A DNA stretch of 64,000 bases from Geodermatophilus marinus (GCF_003428645.1 NZ_QVQH01000016.1:45787-109786); one strand, 5' to 3'. Positions 53,254 to 62,312 are shown, counted from the first letter of the stretch. Notes: generated by a model not told the origin, from the sequence alone. A program made the numbers and translations.

Positions 53254-54041
53254 TCAGGGCAGCGGGTGCGGGGCGGTAGACGCCGCGGGCAGGGTGCCGT
53301 CGACGGTCGCGGTGACCGCCATCGACTCGAACCGGGCCACCCCGCCCAGCGTGGTGAGGAACGCGGTGTCAGCGGCGTCCCGGCCCGAGCAGATCCGCAC
53401 CAGCGAGTGCAGCGGGGCCAGCCGCGTGGCGTCGACGACGTGCCAGACGCCGTCGACGTCGGCCTCCACGACGGCGTGGAAGTCCATCGGGGTCCAGCCC
53501 GGGCGCGTAGACGGCGACCAGCCGGGCGGGCACCTCCAGCGCCCGCAGCAGCGTGGCGGTCAGGTGCGCGTAGTCCCGGCACACGCCCCGGCCGGCCAGC
53601 AGGGTGTCGACGGCGGTGTCGACGGGGCGGCTGGCGCCGGCGCTGTAGGTGAGCCGGTCGTGCACCCAGCCGGCGACGGCGGCGACGAGCTCCGGGCGCG
53701 GCAGGCCGCGGTCGAACTCGGCGGTGGCGAAGCCCTCCAGCTCGTCCGACGGGCAGTAGCGGCTGGGCCGCAGCGCCTCCGCCCACGCCGCCGGGGTCAC
53801 CGGGCGGGGCGGGCCGTCACCGTCGACGGCCGCCGTGTAGGCCACGGTCGTCGTCCCGGCCCCCAGCCGCACCCGGTGCACCCGGGCCTCGCCGACGGCG
53901 AGCTCCTCGACGTCCAGCGGCCGCCCGTCGCACAGCACGGTCAGCTGCTCGGGCGAGCGGGGCCGCGGCGGCCACCTGCAGCAGCGCCGTCGCCGGGGCG
54001 GGGGAGGAGACGGTGAGGGTGGCGGCGACGTCGGTGCGCAT
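53254..54041 (-). pseudogene. Transglutaminase-like gene with two frameshifts
   Basis: Three frames join to one transglutaminase-like protein. The start MRTDVAATLTVSSPAP is at 54041. After about 53950-53970 the frame changes to QLTVLCDGRPLDVEEL and on to the core AGRGVCRDYAHLTATLLRALEVPARLV with the catalytic Cys. At about 53488-53500 it changes again to MDFHAVVEADVDGVWHVVDATR with the catalytic His and Asp. All three catalytic residues are therefore encoded, but two one-base indels interrupt translation. Either the gene is recently dead or the sequence has errors. Confidence 0.75.
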
Positions 54042-54139
54042 GCCGACCATCGTGGCGTCGGTGCTGGTCGGGCGGGGTGTGGGCTCACTCACGCGGCACG
54101 CCCGCGGGGACGGCGGCGAGGGCGTGCTGGAGTGGGACC

Positions 54140-54934
54140 GTGCACGTCTCGCCGTCCCGCAGCCCCTGGCACCGCTACGTCGCCCTCGGCGACTCCTTCA
54201 CCGAGGGGCTCTCCGACCCCGATCCCGACCGCGCGGGGGAGTTCCGCGGCTGGGCCGACCGGCTGGCCGGGCACCTGGCCGCCGCGGCCGGCCACGACGT
54301 CGAGTACGCCAACCTGGCCGTGCGGGGTCGGTTGCTGGGCCAGGTGCTCGAGGAGCAGGTGCCCGTCGCGCTGGACGCCCGGCCGGACCTGGTCAGCCTG
54401 GTGGCCGGCGGCAACGACCTGCTGCGCCCCGGCGCCGACCCCGACCGGCTGGCCGCGGCCCTTGAGGACGCCGTCGCCCGGTTCCGCGCCGCCGGTGCCG
54501 ACGTGCTGCTGGCCACCGGCGTCGACCCGCGGGAGACGCCGATCATCCGGCGCACCCGGGGCCGGGTCGCGGTGTTCAACGCCTCGCTGTGGTCGATCGC
54601 CGCCCGCCACGGCGCGGTCGTGCTGGACCTCTGGGGCTCGCCGTGGCTCTACGACTGGCGGCTGTGGGACGGCGACCGCATCCACCTCACCGCCGAGGGT
54701 CACCGCCGCACCGCCTTGGCCGCCGCGGCGGCGCTGGGGCTGCCCGCCGAGGGGGACTGGCGCGAGCCGCTGGTCCCGCAGCCGCCCCGGGCGCTGCGGG
54801 CGGCGGTGGCCGAGGAGATCGCCTGGCTGCGCGGTTTCGTCGTGCCGTGGGTGGCCCGGCGGGTGCGCGGGCGCTCCTCCGGGGACGGCCGCGCCGCCAA
54901 GCGCCCGGTGCCGCTGGCGCTGCCGCGGGTCTGA
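54140..54934 (+). CDS. SGNH/GDSL-type hydrolase
   Basis: This 264-residue esterase-like protein has block I VALGDSFTEGLSDP (catalytic Ser), block II NLAVRGRLLGQ (Gly replaced by Arg region), block III VAGGNDLL (Asn) and block V WDGDRIHLTAEGH (catalytic Asp and His). No signal peptide or lipobox is seen, so it is probably cytosolic. The GTG at 54140 is chosen over earlier starts because coding character begins there. It may act on lipids, carbohydrate esters or coenzyme-linked acyl groups. Confidence 0.87.
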   Translation: MHVSPSRSPWHRYVALGDSFTEGLSDPDPDRAGEFRGWADRLAGHLAAAAGHDVEYANLAVRGRLLGQVLEEQVPVALDARPDLVSLVAGGNDLLRPGADPDRLAAALEDAVARFRAAGADVLLATGVDPRETPIIRRTRGRVAVFNASLWSIAARHGAVVLDLWGSPWLYDWRLWDGDRIHLTAEGHRRTALAAAAALGLPAEGDWREPLVPQPPRALRAAVAEEIAWLRGFVVPWVARRVRGRSSGDGRAAKRPVPLALPRV

Positions 54935-55089
54935 GGGCGGTCACCGTGCGCGCGCGGCCCTGTCGACCCGGGTGACGGGGCCGGGCGCGCTGTCGGGGTC
55001 CCCGGCACCTACGTCATCGGAGTGCTGGGGCACCCAGAGACGTAGGACCCCGGGCGGGTCGGTCGCGGCGCGGGCCACCCCGCCGGTGA

Positions 55090-57033
55090 TCAGGGCCGCG
55101 GCTGCCCGGGGGCGTCCCCGCCGTCCGCGGTGCCGTCGTCCGCGGTGCCGTCGTCGGTGGGGTCGCCGACCGGGAGCGCGTCGTCCGGCGGTCCGGCGTC
55201 CGCCCCGGGCGCCGGGTCCGCGGCCAGGACGTCCTCGACGGTGACCACACCGGGCGGCAGGGTGCCGGTCGCGTCGTCCGGGGCCCCCTCCGCGGCGGTG
55301 TCCCGGGCCGGCAGCGGTGCGGGCCGGCCGAACGCGTAGCCCTGCGCCATGACGCAGCCGTGGTCGCGCAACCACTGGGCCTGGTCGAGGTCCTCGATGC
55401 CCTCGGCGATCACCTGCAGCCCCATGCCCAGGCCCAGCTGCACCAGCCCCTGCACGAGCGCGGCGGTCGAGGGTTCGGTGACCACGTCGGCGACGAACGA
55501 GCGGTCGATCTTGACCGTGTGGATGGGCAGCCGGTGCAGCGCGGTGATCGCCGAGTAGCCGGTGCCGAAGTCGTCGAGGGCGAGGGTGACGCCGGCGTCG
55601 GTGACCTCCGAGACCGCCTGGAGGGTCGCCTCGGCGGCGAACAGCGCCGTCGACTCGGTGATCTCCAGCTCGAGCTGCTCGGGAGGCAGCCCGGTCACGG
55701 CGAGGGTGTCGGTGACCAGGTCGGCGAACCCGGGCTCGGCCAGGTGCCGCGCCGAGATGTTGACGTGCACGCGCAGCCCGGCCGGCCACCCGGCGGCGTC
55801 CGCGCAGGCCCGGCGCAGCACCCAGGCGCCGAGCCGCGAGGTGAGCCGGTTGTCCTCGGCGGCGGCCAGGAACGCGCCGGGCGGGAGCAGCCCGCGGGTG
55901 GGGTGCTGCCAGCGCAGGAGCGCCTCGTACCCCAGCAGCGTCTCGTCCGACAGCGCCACGATCGGCTGGTAGAACAGCCGCAGCTCGTCGTTCTCCAGGG
56001 CGTTGCGCAGGTCGGCCTCCAGCTGGAGCTGGTCGACCTCGCGGTCGCTGAGCACCCCGTCGTAGACCTCGATGCGGGCCCGGCGGCCGTCGGCCTTGGC
56101 CCGGGCCAGCGCGCCGTGCGCCTGGCGGAGCAGGTCGTCGGGGGCGACGTCGGAGCCCAGGGTGAGCCCGACGCTGGCCGACAGCACGATCTCGCGGTCG
56201 CCGATGAGGAACGGGTCGTCCAGCACGGTCAGCAGCCGGTCGGCCAGGGCGCGCAGCCCGTCGAGGTCCTCGACGTCCTCGGCCAGGATGAGGAACTCGT
56301 CGCCGCCGAGGCGGACGGCGGTGTCCTCGACCCGGGTGCTCCAGCGCAGCCGGTCGGCGACCTGGCTGAGCAGCTGGTCGCCGCCCTCGAGCCCGAGCGC
56401 GTCGTTGACCGCCTGGAAGCGGTCGAGGTCGAGGTGGACGAGGCCCACCTGCAGCCCGCGGCGGCGGGAGAGCGCGAGGGCGTGGTTGAGCCGGTCGTTG
56501 AGCGCCCGCCGGTTCGGCAGGCCGGTGAGCTGGTCGGTGAACGCGCGCCGGACCAGGTCCTCCTCGGCGCGGCGGCGGTCGGTGACGTCGACCAGCGAGA
56601 GGACCGCGAAGTGCGGCTGCCCGGTGCTGGTGTGCACGACCTCGTGCGACTGCAGCGCCCACAGCTCGGTGCCGTCGGCCCGCCGCAGCCGGCGCTCGCC
56701 GTCGACCCGCAGCCACGGGTCCACCGGCTCGTCGGTGCCGCCGGGCCGGTCGGGGACCGGCGCCTCGTCGGGGTGGGCGAGCAGGTCGACGTGCCGGCCG
56801 ACGAGGTCCTCGGGCACCCGCCCGGTCATCGTGCACAGCGCCTCGTTGACGACCAGGAAGTGCCCGTCCGGGTCGACCAGCGCCTTCGGGATGGGCGCGG
56901 TGAGGAACAGGGCCCGGAACAGCTGGCCGCGGTCGGCGAGCAGGGTGTCGATGGCCCGCAGCCTCGAGCCGGCCGCGCCGGGGCCGCCGGCACGGGGCCG
57001 CGGGACGTCGGGAGCGCTCAGGGTCACCGACAC
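55090..57033 (-). CDS. PAS-GGDEF-EAL cyclic-di-GMP enzyme
   Basis: This 647-residue soluble protein has a PAS domain (about residues 38-160, FLTAPIPKALVDPDGHFLVVNEA with normal breaks), a GGDEF domain with intact RLGGDEFLIL (about 245) and an EAL domain with GYEALLRWQHP, LDDFGTGYS and VIAEGIED. The C-terminal 80 residues are an acidic, low-complexity tail with repeated DDGTAD. It has no membrane helices, unlike the GGDEF-EAL protein at 40235. Redox or small-ligand sensing by PAS is likely. The GTG start is at 57033. Confidence 0.92.
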   Translation of the reverse strand: MSVTLSAPDVPRPRAGGPGAAGSRLRAIDTLLADRGQLFRALFLTAPIPKALVDPDGHFLVVNEALCTMTGRVPEDLVGRHVDLLAHPDEAPVPDRPGGTDEPVDPWLRVDGERRLRRADGTELWALQSHEVVHTSTGQPHFAVLSLVDVTDRRRAEEDLVRRAFTDQLTGLPNRRALNDRLNHALALSRRRGLQVGLVHLDLDRFQAVNDALGLEGGDQLLSQVADRLRWSTRVEDTAVRLGGDEFLILAEDVEDLDGLRALADRLLTVLDDPFLIGDREIVLSASVGLTLGSDVAPDDLLRQAHGALARAKADGRRARIEVYDGVLSDREVDQLQLEADLRNALENDELRLFYQPIVALSDETLLGYEALLRWQHPTRGLLPPGAFLAAAEDNRLTSRLGAWVLRRACADAAGWPAGLRVHVNISARHLAEPGFADLVTDTLAVTGLPPEQLELEITESTALFAAEATLQAVSEVTDAGVTLALDDFGTGYSAITALHRLPIHTVKIDRSFVADVVTEPSTAALVQGLVQLGLGMGLQVIAEGIEDLDQAQWLRDHGCVMAQGYAFGRPAPLPARDTAAEGAPDDATGTLPPGVVTVEDVLAADPAPGADAGPPDDALPVGDPTDDGTADDGTADGGDAPGQPRP

Positions 57034-57096
57034 AGGGTGGCCGATGGAACTCCGTGAGTGACGGAACCCCGTCCCCGGAGAGTCGTGGTCACTCGA

Positions 57097-57795
57097 TCAC
57101 TCCGCGTCACCAGACCAGGCCCAGATGCGCAGCCCGGCGATCTGCACGTGCCCCTCCGCGGCGGCCGCCGGCGCGACGGCGTCGGCGGTCTCGGTCTGCA
57201 ACACCCAGCGCATCGGCCCGGTCGGGATCGCCCGGGGGTCGGTGGTCTCGCCGACGACGGCGCCGTCCAGCAGGAAGGCCAGCCGACCCGGTGCCCACTC
57301 GGTGACCGCCGTGCGCCAGCCGGACATCCGCCCCAGCGGCGCGCTGTGGAAGCAGAACTCCGGTGCGGCGCCGATGCACAGGCTGTGCGCGGCGAACTCG
57401 CCGTCGAGGGGGCCCTCGGGGTAGTCGACCTCACCGTCGTCCCAGACGTCGGACGCCGGCCAGAGCAGCCAGGCGATCTTGTATCCCGGCACCGGGTCGG
57501 CGCGGAAGGTCACCTCGTAGCGCCCGTGCACCTGCCCGGACCACGGGTCGCCACCGACCGGCGGGAGGAGCGCGGCCACCGTCGGCTGCCCGTCGATGCT
57601 GCGCACCCAGACGTCGGCCACCCCGCCGGCCACCGAGACCGTGGCCGCGGTGTCGTAGCGCCCGCGGCCGGTCGTGTCGGTCAGCCCGTCGTAGCGCCCC
57701 CAGCCGGGGTAGGCCCCGGCGAAACCGCCGAGCGGTGCAGGGGTGGCGAAGCGCTCGTCCAGCACGAGGACCCAGGGGCCGGTCACGGCACCCAT
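57097..57795 (-). CDS. Glycoside hydrolase family 16-like protein
   Basis: This 232-residue beta-jellyroll protein has the GH16 catalytic signature EVDYPE (ExDxxE), followed by a strand and FLLDGAVVGETTDP. No signal peptide or anchor is present at the assigned GTG/ATG start, which is unusual because GH16 enzymes act on external beta-glucans. Secretion by another route, or an upstream start, cannot be excluded. Its 5' end faces the divergent LLM oxidoreductase gene. Confidence 0.8.
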   Translation of the reverse strand: MGAVTGPWVLVLDERFATPAPLGGFAGAYPGWGRYDGLTDTTGRGRYDTAATVSVAGGVADVWVRSIDGQPTVAALLPPVGGDPWSGQVHGRYEVTFRADPVPGYKIAWLLWPASDVWDDGEVDYPEGPLDGEFAAHSLCIGAAPEFCFHSAPLGRMSGWRTAVTEWAPGRLAFLLDGAVVGETTDPRAIPTGPMRWVLQTETADAVAPAAAAEGHVQIAGLRIWAWSGDAE

Positions 57796-57857
57796 CCTGC
57801 GGTGCGCGGGAACACCGCGCCGCCCACCGGTGCTGCCCTCCCCGGACGAGGAGAGAG

Positions 57858-58901
57858 GTGGACGACGTGGACGCAGAACCGAAGCGGATCGGCTTCCTGA
57901 GCTTCGGGCACTGGCAGCCGGTGCCGGGCTCGCAGGTGCGCACGGCCCGCGACGCCCTGGTGCAGAGCGTGGAGCTGGCGGTGGCCGCCGAGGAGATCGG
58001 CCTCGACGGGGCCTTCGTGCGGGTGCACCACTTCGCCCGCCAGCTCGCCTCGCCGTTCCCGCTGCTGGCCGCGATGGCGGCGCGGACCCGGCGGGTGGAG
58101 CTGGGCACCGGCGTGGTCGACATGCGCTACGAGAACCCCCTCTACATGGCCGAGGAGGCGGCGGCGACCGACCTGCTCGCCGACGGCCGGCTGCAGCTGG
58201 GCATCAGCCGGGGCTCGCCGGAGACGGCGCTGCGCGGCTCGGAGGCCTTCGGCTACGTGCCGTCGGCGGGGACGACGGACGCCGACCTCGCGCGGCAGAA
58301 GACGGAGCTGTTCCTGGCCGCGGTCTCCGGCCGGACGGTGGTCGAGGCCGACCCCGGGATGACCGGCGGGGCCTCGGGCCGGCTGGCCGTCCAGCCGCAG
58401 TCGCCGGGGCTGCGGGAGCGGATCTGGTGGGGGTCGGGCACCCGGGCGACCGCGGAGTGGACCGCCCGCCAGGGGATGAACCTGATGAGCTCCACCCTCC
58501 TGGTCGAGGACACCGGGGTGCCCTTCGACGAGCTGCAGGCCGAGCAGATCGCCCGCTACCGCGCCGCGTGGGCCGAGGCCGGCTGGGAGCGCACCCCGCG
58601 GGTGTCGGTCAGCCGCAGCGTGATCCCCGTGACGACCGATCTCGACCGGCGCTACTTCGGCGAGCGGTCGGGCGAGGACCAGGTGGGCCTGCTGGAGGGC
58701 GTGCGCGCCCGGTTCGGCAAGAGCTACGTGGGCGAGCCCGACCAGCTGGCCGAGGAGCTGGCCAAGGACGTCGCCGTCCGCGAGGCCGACACCCTCCTGC
58801 TCACCGTCCCCAACATGCTGGGCGTCGAGTACAACGCCCGGCTGCTCGAGACGGTGGCCCGGGAGGTCGCGCCGGCGATCGGGTGGGCCCGGGGCGGCTG
58901 A
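57858..58901 (+). CDS. LLM-class flavin- or F420-dependent oxidoreductase
   Basis: This 347-residue luciferase-like (TIM-barrel) protein shows IGFLSFGHWQPVPGS, GLDGAFVRVHHFA, GVVDMRYENPLYMAEEAAATDLLADGRLQLGISRG (split over normal breaks) and SGTRATAEWTA. These match the alkanal-monooxygenase-like superfamily. GAGGAGAG precedes GTG 57858. A second GTG at 57867 is also possible. The cofactor could be FMN or F420, and the window encodes FbiC. The substrate is unknown. Confidence 0.87.
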   Translation: MDDVDAEPKRIGFLSFGHWQPVPGSQVRTARDALVQSVELAVAAEEIGLDGAFVRVHHFARQLASPFPLLAAMAARTRRVELGTGVVDMRYENPLYMAEEAAATDLLADGRLQLGISRGSPETALRGSEAFGYVPSAGTTDADLARQKTELFLAAVSGRTVVEADPGMTGGASGRLAVQPQSPGLRERIWWGSGTRATAEWTARQGMNLMSSTLLVEDTGVPFDELQAEQIARYRAAWAEAGWERTPRVSVSRSVIPVTTDLDRRYFGERSGEDQVGLLEGVRARFGKSYVGEPDQLAEELAKDVAVREADTLLLTVPNMLGVEYNARLLETVAREVAPAIGWARGG

Positions 58902-59000
58902 GGGCCCTCGCCCGGGCGGGCTGAGGCCCCTTGGCCGGGGGGCTCGCCACCGGCAGCATGTGGACCGCGCGCGGGGGACGAGCGTCCGGACGTGGTGGCC

Positions 59001-60482
59001 ATGAGGGACTTCGCCGAGCTGCAGCAACGGCTCGAGACGGCCTGCGCGGTCGACAAGCCGGGCTCCCGGGTACCGCACGTGCTCATCGCGCTGCCGTCGT
59101 TCAGCCTGGGCGAGTCGCTGCTGTCGCACTACGTCGACCGGATCCCGGCGCTCGAGCACCGCTACCTGGTCGCCGCGCTGGTCCTGCCCCGGATCCCCGG
59201 CGCCGAACTGGTCTTCACGAGCTCGCAACCGCCCGACGACGCCGTGGTCGACCACTACCTCTCCCTCGTGCCGCCCGCCGAGCGGGCCTCGGTGCGCCGC
59301 CGGCTGCGGGTCCTCGTCGTCCCCGACCGCTCGGGCCGCTCGATCGCCGCGAAGCTGCTGGACCGCCCCGACCTGCTGGCCGGGCTCCGCGGGTGGATCG
59401 GCGACCGCCCGGCGTTCATCGAGCCCTGGAACGTCACCGCGGACGAGGTGCAGGTCGCGCGGTGGCTGGACGCGCCGATCAACGGGACCGCACCGGAGCT
59501 GTGGCCGCTCGGGTTCAAGAGCGCCGGCCGCCGGCTGCTCCGGGGCAGCGGCGTCCCGGTGCCGTTCGGCTGCGAGGACGTCCGCAGCGTCGAGGACGTC
59601 GACCGCGCGGCGGGGGAGGTGCTCCGGCGCCGCCCCGGGGCGGCCGGTGTCGTGGTGAAGCTGGACGACAGCGGCGCCGGTGACGGCAACGTGGTGCTGC
59701 GCTGCGACGGCCTGCCCGGGGCGGCCGGCCGGCTGCGCGACGCGGCCCGGCGACTGCCCGGCTGGTTCCTGGCGGCGCTGCGCTCCGGTGGCGTCGTCGA
59801 GGAGTTCGTCACCGGCGACCGGTTCGCCAGCCCCAGCGTGCAGGGCGACATCTCGCCGGACGGCAGCGTCACCGTGCTGGCCACCCACGAGCAGGTGCTC
59901 GGCGGGGACAGCGGGCAGGTCTACCTGGGCTGCACGTTCCCCGCGGACTCGGGCTACGCGGCCGAGCTGGGCCGGTACGGATCGGCGGCGGGGGAGGCAC
60001 TGGCCCGGTGCGGGGCCCGCGGGCGGTACGGCGTGGACTTCGTCGCCTCCGCCACGGGCGACCGGTGGCACGTCCAGGCGCTCGAGATCAACCTCCGCAA
60101 GGGCGGCACCACCCACCCCTACGCCGTGCTGCGCAACCTGGTCCCGGGTCGCTACGACGTCGAGGGCGGGCGCTGGGTCGCCGAGGACGGCGAGATCCGG
60201 GCCTACAGCTCGACGGACAACCTCGTGGACCCGGACTGGACCGGCCTGGACCCGCGGCGGGTGGTCGACGCCGTCACCGCGGCGGGCCTGCGCTTCGACC
60301 GGGGCACCCGGACAGGCGTCGTCCTGCACATGCTCTCCGGGCTGGCGATCGACGGCCGGTGCGGGCTGACCGCCATCGCGACCTCCACGGCGGCGGCCCT
60401 GGAGATGGTGGAGCGGACCCGTGCGTGCATCGACGAGGCGGCGCGGCGGCCGGCCGGCGCCGGACGCGCGGCGGAGGGGTGA
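59001..60482 (+). CDS. Pre-ATP-grasp/ATP-grasp peptide ligase, PGM1-like
   Basis: This protein of about 493 residues has an N-terminal pre-ATP-grasp domain and a C-terminal ATP-grasp domain resembling PGM1, the peptide ligase of pheganomycin biosynthesis. ATP-grasp elements include VVVKLDDSGAGDGNVVL, VVEEFVTGDRFASPSVQ and the magnesium-binding EINLRKGGTTHPY near residue 360. GTG 58992 would add three residues. It is not within a recognisable peptide-antibiotic cluster. A role joining amino acids or capping carboxylates is inferred only from the family. Confidence 0.78.
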   Translation: MRDFAELQQRLETACAVDKPGSRVPHVLIALPSFSLGESLLSHYVDRIPALEHRYLVAALVLPRIPGAELVFTSSQPPDDAVVDHYLSLVPPAERASVRRRLRVLVVPDRSGRSIAAKLLDRPDLLAGLRGWIGDRPAFIEPWNVTADEVQVARWLDAPINGTAPELWPLGFKSAGRRLLRGSGVPVPFGCEDVRSVEDVDRAAGEVLRRRPGAAGVVVKLDDSGAGDGNVVLRCDGLPGAAGRLRDAARRLPGWFLAALRSGGVVEEFVTGDRFASPSVQGDISPDGSVTVLATHEQVLGGDSGQVYLGCTFPADSGYAAELGRYGSAAGEALARCGARGRYGVDFVASATGDRWHVQALEINLRKGGTTHPYAVLRNLVPGRYDVEGGRWVAEDGEIRAYSSTDNLVDPDWTGLDPRRVVDAVTAAGLRFDRGTRTGVVLHMLSGLAIDGRCGLTAIATSTAAALEMVERTRACIDEAARRPAGAGRAAEG

Positions 60483-60510
60483 CGCCGGGTTCCCGGCGCC
60501 ACCCCTCCGC
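60471..60510. terminator. Long hairpin across the end of the ligase gene
   Basis: Nineteen bases on each side (60471-60489 and 60492-60510) pair with one mismatch around a TT loop. The left arm includes the stop codon of the ligase gene. The hairpin separates it from the convergent DUF4333-type gene and should terminate both. Confidence 0.8.
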
Positions 60511-60525
60511 TGCGTGGTTCGGCGG

Positions 60526-61236
60526 TCAGAGGACCTCGTAGCTCACCGTGCCGGTCTCGTCGACCTCGGCGGCGACGTCGACGCTGTCGGTCGCGTCGGT
60601 GGCGTTGGTGACCGTGCAGTCCAGCGGGGCCTGGGTGGCGCCCACCAGGACGGTGCGCCCGTCGGCCTCGCAGGTGGCGACGGCCTCGACACCGGCCTGC
60701 GCGCCGATCTCGTCGGCCAGGAAGCCCTCGACGTCGGCGACCAGCGTGTAGGAGTGGTCGCTGGTGAACTCCACGTTGCCCTCGTCGTCGGTCTGCTCGA
60801 CGGTGAACGACGTCTCCTGGCCGTCCAGGGTGGCGGTGCAGGTGAAGGTGTTGCCGGCGCGGGCCTCGACGTCCTCGGGGCACGTCACGTCGCTCGCCGC
60901 GAGGCCCACCCGGTCCTCGGTCAGCGCGGCGATCTGCCGCTCGGCCTCGGCGGTGTCGATGGTCGTGGCGCCGAAGAGGAAGATCGCGCCGACCACCAGG
61001 CCGCCGATGGCGACGAGGGCGCTGACGATGCCCCCGACGATCGCGCCGGTGCGCTTCTTCTTCGGAGCGGCCGGGGGCTGGCCCCAGCCGGCCGGCGGGG
61101 CGCCGAACGGGGGCGGGCCGCCGAAGCCGGCGGGCGGGCCGCCGAAGCCGGCCGGCGGGCCGCCGAAGCCGGCCGGCGGGGGCGGCGGGTAAGCAGCCGG
61201 GCCGCCGCCGTGCGGGGTGTTGATCTGCTGGGTCAT
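60526..61236 (-). CDS. DUF4333-type membrane-anchored protein with Gly/Pro repeat N-terminus
   Basis: This 236-residue protein has residues 1-60 of Gly/Pro/Ala with three PPAGFGG repeats and a basic KKKR stop. One membrane helix follows (about 63-85). Two extracytoplasmic modules each have a pair of cysteines (VTCPEDVEARAGNTFTC and TCEADGRTV, LDCTV), matching the DUF4333 pattern common in actinobacterial surface proteins. ATG 61236 follows GAGGAGAA. The function is unknown. The exposed part probably carries two disulfides. Confidence 0.8.
   Translation of the reverse strand: MTQQINTPHGGGPAAYPPPPPAGFGGPPAGFGGPPAGFGGPPPFGAPPAGWGQPPAAPKKKRTGAIVGGIVSALVAIGGLVVGAIFLFGATTIDTAEAERQIAALTEDRVGLAASDVTCPEDVEARAGNTFTCTATLDGQETSFTVEQTDDEGNVEFTSDHSYTLVADVEGFLADEIGAQAGVEAVATCEADGRTVLVGATQAPLDCTVTNATDATDSVDVAAEVDETGTVSYEVL
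61118..61180. repeat. Three tandem 21-base repeats coding PPAGFGG
   Basis: Units at 61118-61138, 61139-61159 and 61160-61180 differ at a single base. They encode the repeated N-terminal heptapeptide of the DUF4333-type protein on the minus strand. Copy number probably varies between strains. Confidence 0.9.
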
Positions 61237-61631
61237 GGCGTTCTCCTCGGACGGTGCTGGGGGGGCTCGGGGAGAACCGTGCCGCGCCGCGCTTCGGGCG
61301 GACTTGCGGCGCACTTGCAGGGCGGTCCAAGTGCCGGGCGTTCACCCGATCGGGTGAACGCCGCGCTGATCAGCGGGTCAGCGTCTCGTCGAGCCGGTCG
61401 AGGTCGCGCCGCTCCAGCAGCGTGGGCAGCGGTCGGGCGGGCGTCGCCCACCGGGGGCGAGCGCGCACCCCGGGATCGGCGACAGGTCGCTGATCGGGCA
61501 CGTCGTCCGCAGCCGGTCGTCGACGTGCCGGAGCGCGACCGAAGGGGATCGACAGGCGACCGCGAGCGCGGTTCACCCCGACCCACCGCGCAGGTCCAGC
61601 GCTGCGGAGCGCATCTCTGGGGAGGCCCAGG
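61237..61631. other. Intergenic region with a perfect palindrome
   Basis: About 395 bases have no convincing gene. It should hold the promoter of the DUF4333-type gene. Its most striking element is the 26-base palindrome at 61337-61362, listed separately. Open frames here are arginine-rich and non-coding in character. Confidence 0.5.
61337..61362. promoter_or_regulatory. Perfect 26-base palindrome, probable operator
   Basis: The half-site GGCGTTCACCCGA is followed immediately by its exact reverse complement, with no spacer. It lies about 100 bases upstream of the DUF4333-type gene and 270 bases upstream of the membrane-protein pseudogene. Uninterrupted palindromes of this size usually bind a homodimeric regulator. 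The regulator is not identified. Confidence 0.6.
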
Positions 61632-62261
61632 ATGGACGAGGCCGGACGGCCCGGGGGCGGGTCGAGCGCGACGGGTCTGCTGACCCGTGCTGCGGGAAGC
61701 CCGTTCGCCGGGTTCGTCCCGTGGATCGTCTTCTGGGTCGTCGCCGGTTCTGGGTCGTCGCCGGCAGCCCGAGCACCTGGGAGTACGGCGCGCTGGGCGC
61801 GGCGCTGGTGGCGGTCGTCCTGGCCCTGCCGTCGGTCGCCCAGCGGCGGCCGAAGATCCTCGACGTCGCCACGATCGCGTTCTTCGCGGCTCTGGCGGTC
61901 ATCGGGGCGTTCGTGGGCGCCGAGGACCGGGACTGGCTGGATCGCTGGTCGATGGTGCTCTCCAGCGGCCCTGGGGCTGATCGCGCTGTGCTCCCTGGCG
62001 TTCGTCCCGTTCACCGAGCAGTACGCGCGGGAGCAGACCCCGCCCGAGGTCTGGGACCACCCCGAGTTCCGGCGGGTCAACCGGGTGCTGACCCTGGTGT
62101 GGGGCATCACCTTCCTCACCACCGCCGTCCTCGGCTGGATCGCGGTCGTCGCGCCGAGCACCAGCGACTGGACGAACCGGGTCCTGCCCGGCGTGTTCAT
62201 CGCCGGCGCCTTCACCTGCACCGCCCGCTACCCGGAACGCGTGCGCGCCCGGGCCGGGTGA
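61632..62261 (+). pseudogene. Multi-TM membrane protein disrupted by a 17-base duplication
   Basis: The protein starts at ATG 61632 after GGGAGG and is normal to FVPWIVFWVVAG. An exact tandem duplication of 17 bases (61731-61747 and 61748-61764) then shifts the frame. The shifted frame continues SPSTWEYGALGAALVAVVLAL to about 61967, where a further one-base shift restores LGLIALCSLAFVPFTEQYAR to the end. Corrected, it would be an integral membrane protein of about 200 residues with six or seven helices, of a family I cannot name. The duplication argues for true inactivation. Confidence 0.8.
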
Positions 62262-62269
62262 CGGCCACG

Positions 62270-62312
62270 CGCGCCCGGCAGGGATCGAACCTGCGACCAA
62301 GTGCTTAGCAGA
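62270..62312 (-). other. 3' half of a tRNA gene, probable attachment site
   Basis: On the minus strand this reads as anticodon-loop end CTAA, stem GCACT, variable loop TGGTC, T arm GCAGG-TTCGATC-CCTGC and acceptor strand CGGGCGC. This is a class I tRNA, most like tRNA-Arg. The 5' half is absent: bases beyond 62312 do not fold. Integrases commonly use the 3' half of a tRNA as attB, leaving such a fragment at one end of the inserted element. I read it as the left border of a mobile element that extends past the window. Confidence 0.6.

Noticed and set aside
61118..61180. Short regularly repeated units that could suggest a CRISPR array
   Set aside because: The repeats are directly adjacent, without spacers, and encode a heptapeptide repeat of a membrane protein. 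No cas genes are in the window.
62270..62312. A complete tRNA-Ser (anticodon loop seems to read GCT)
   Set aside because: There is no long variable arm and no 5' half. The variable loop is five bases, so it is a class I tRNA remnant and the apparent anticodon is partly foreign sequence.
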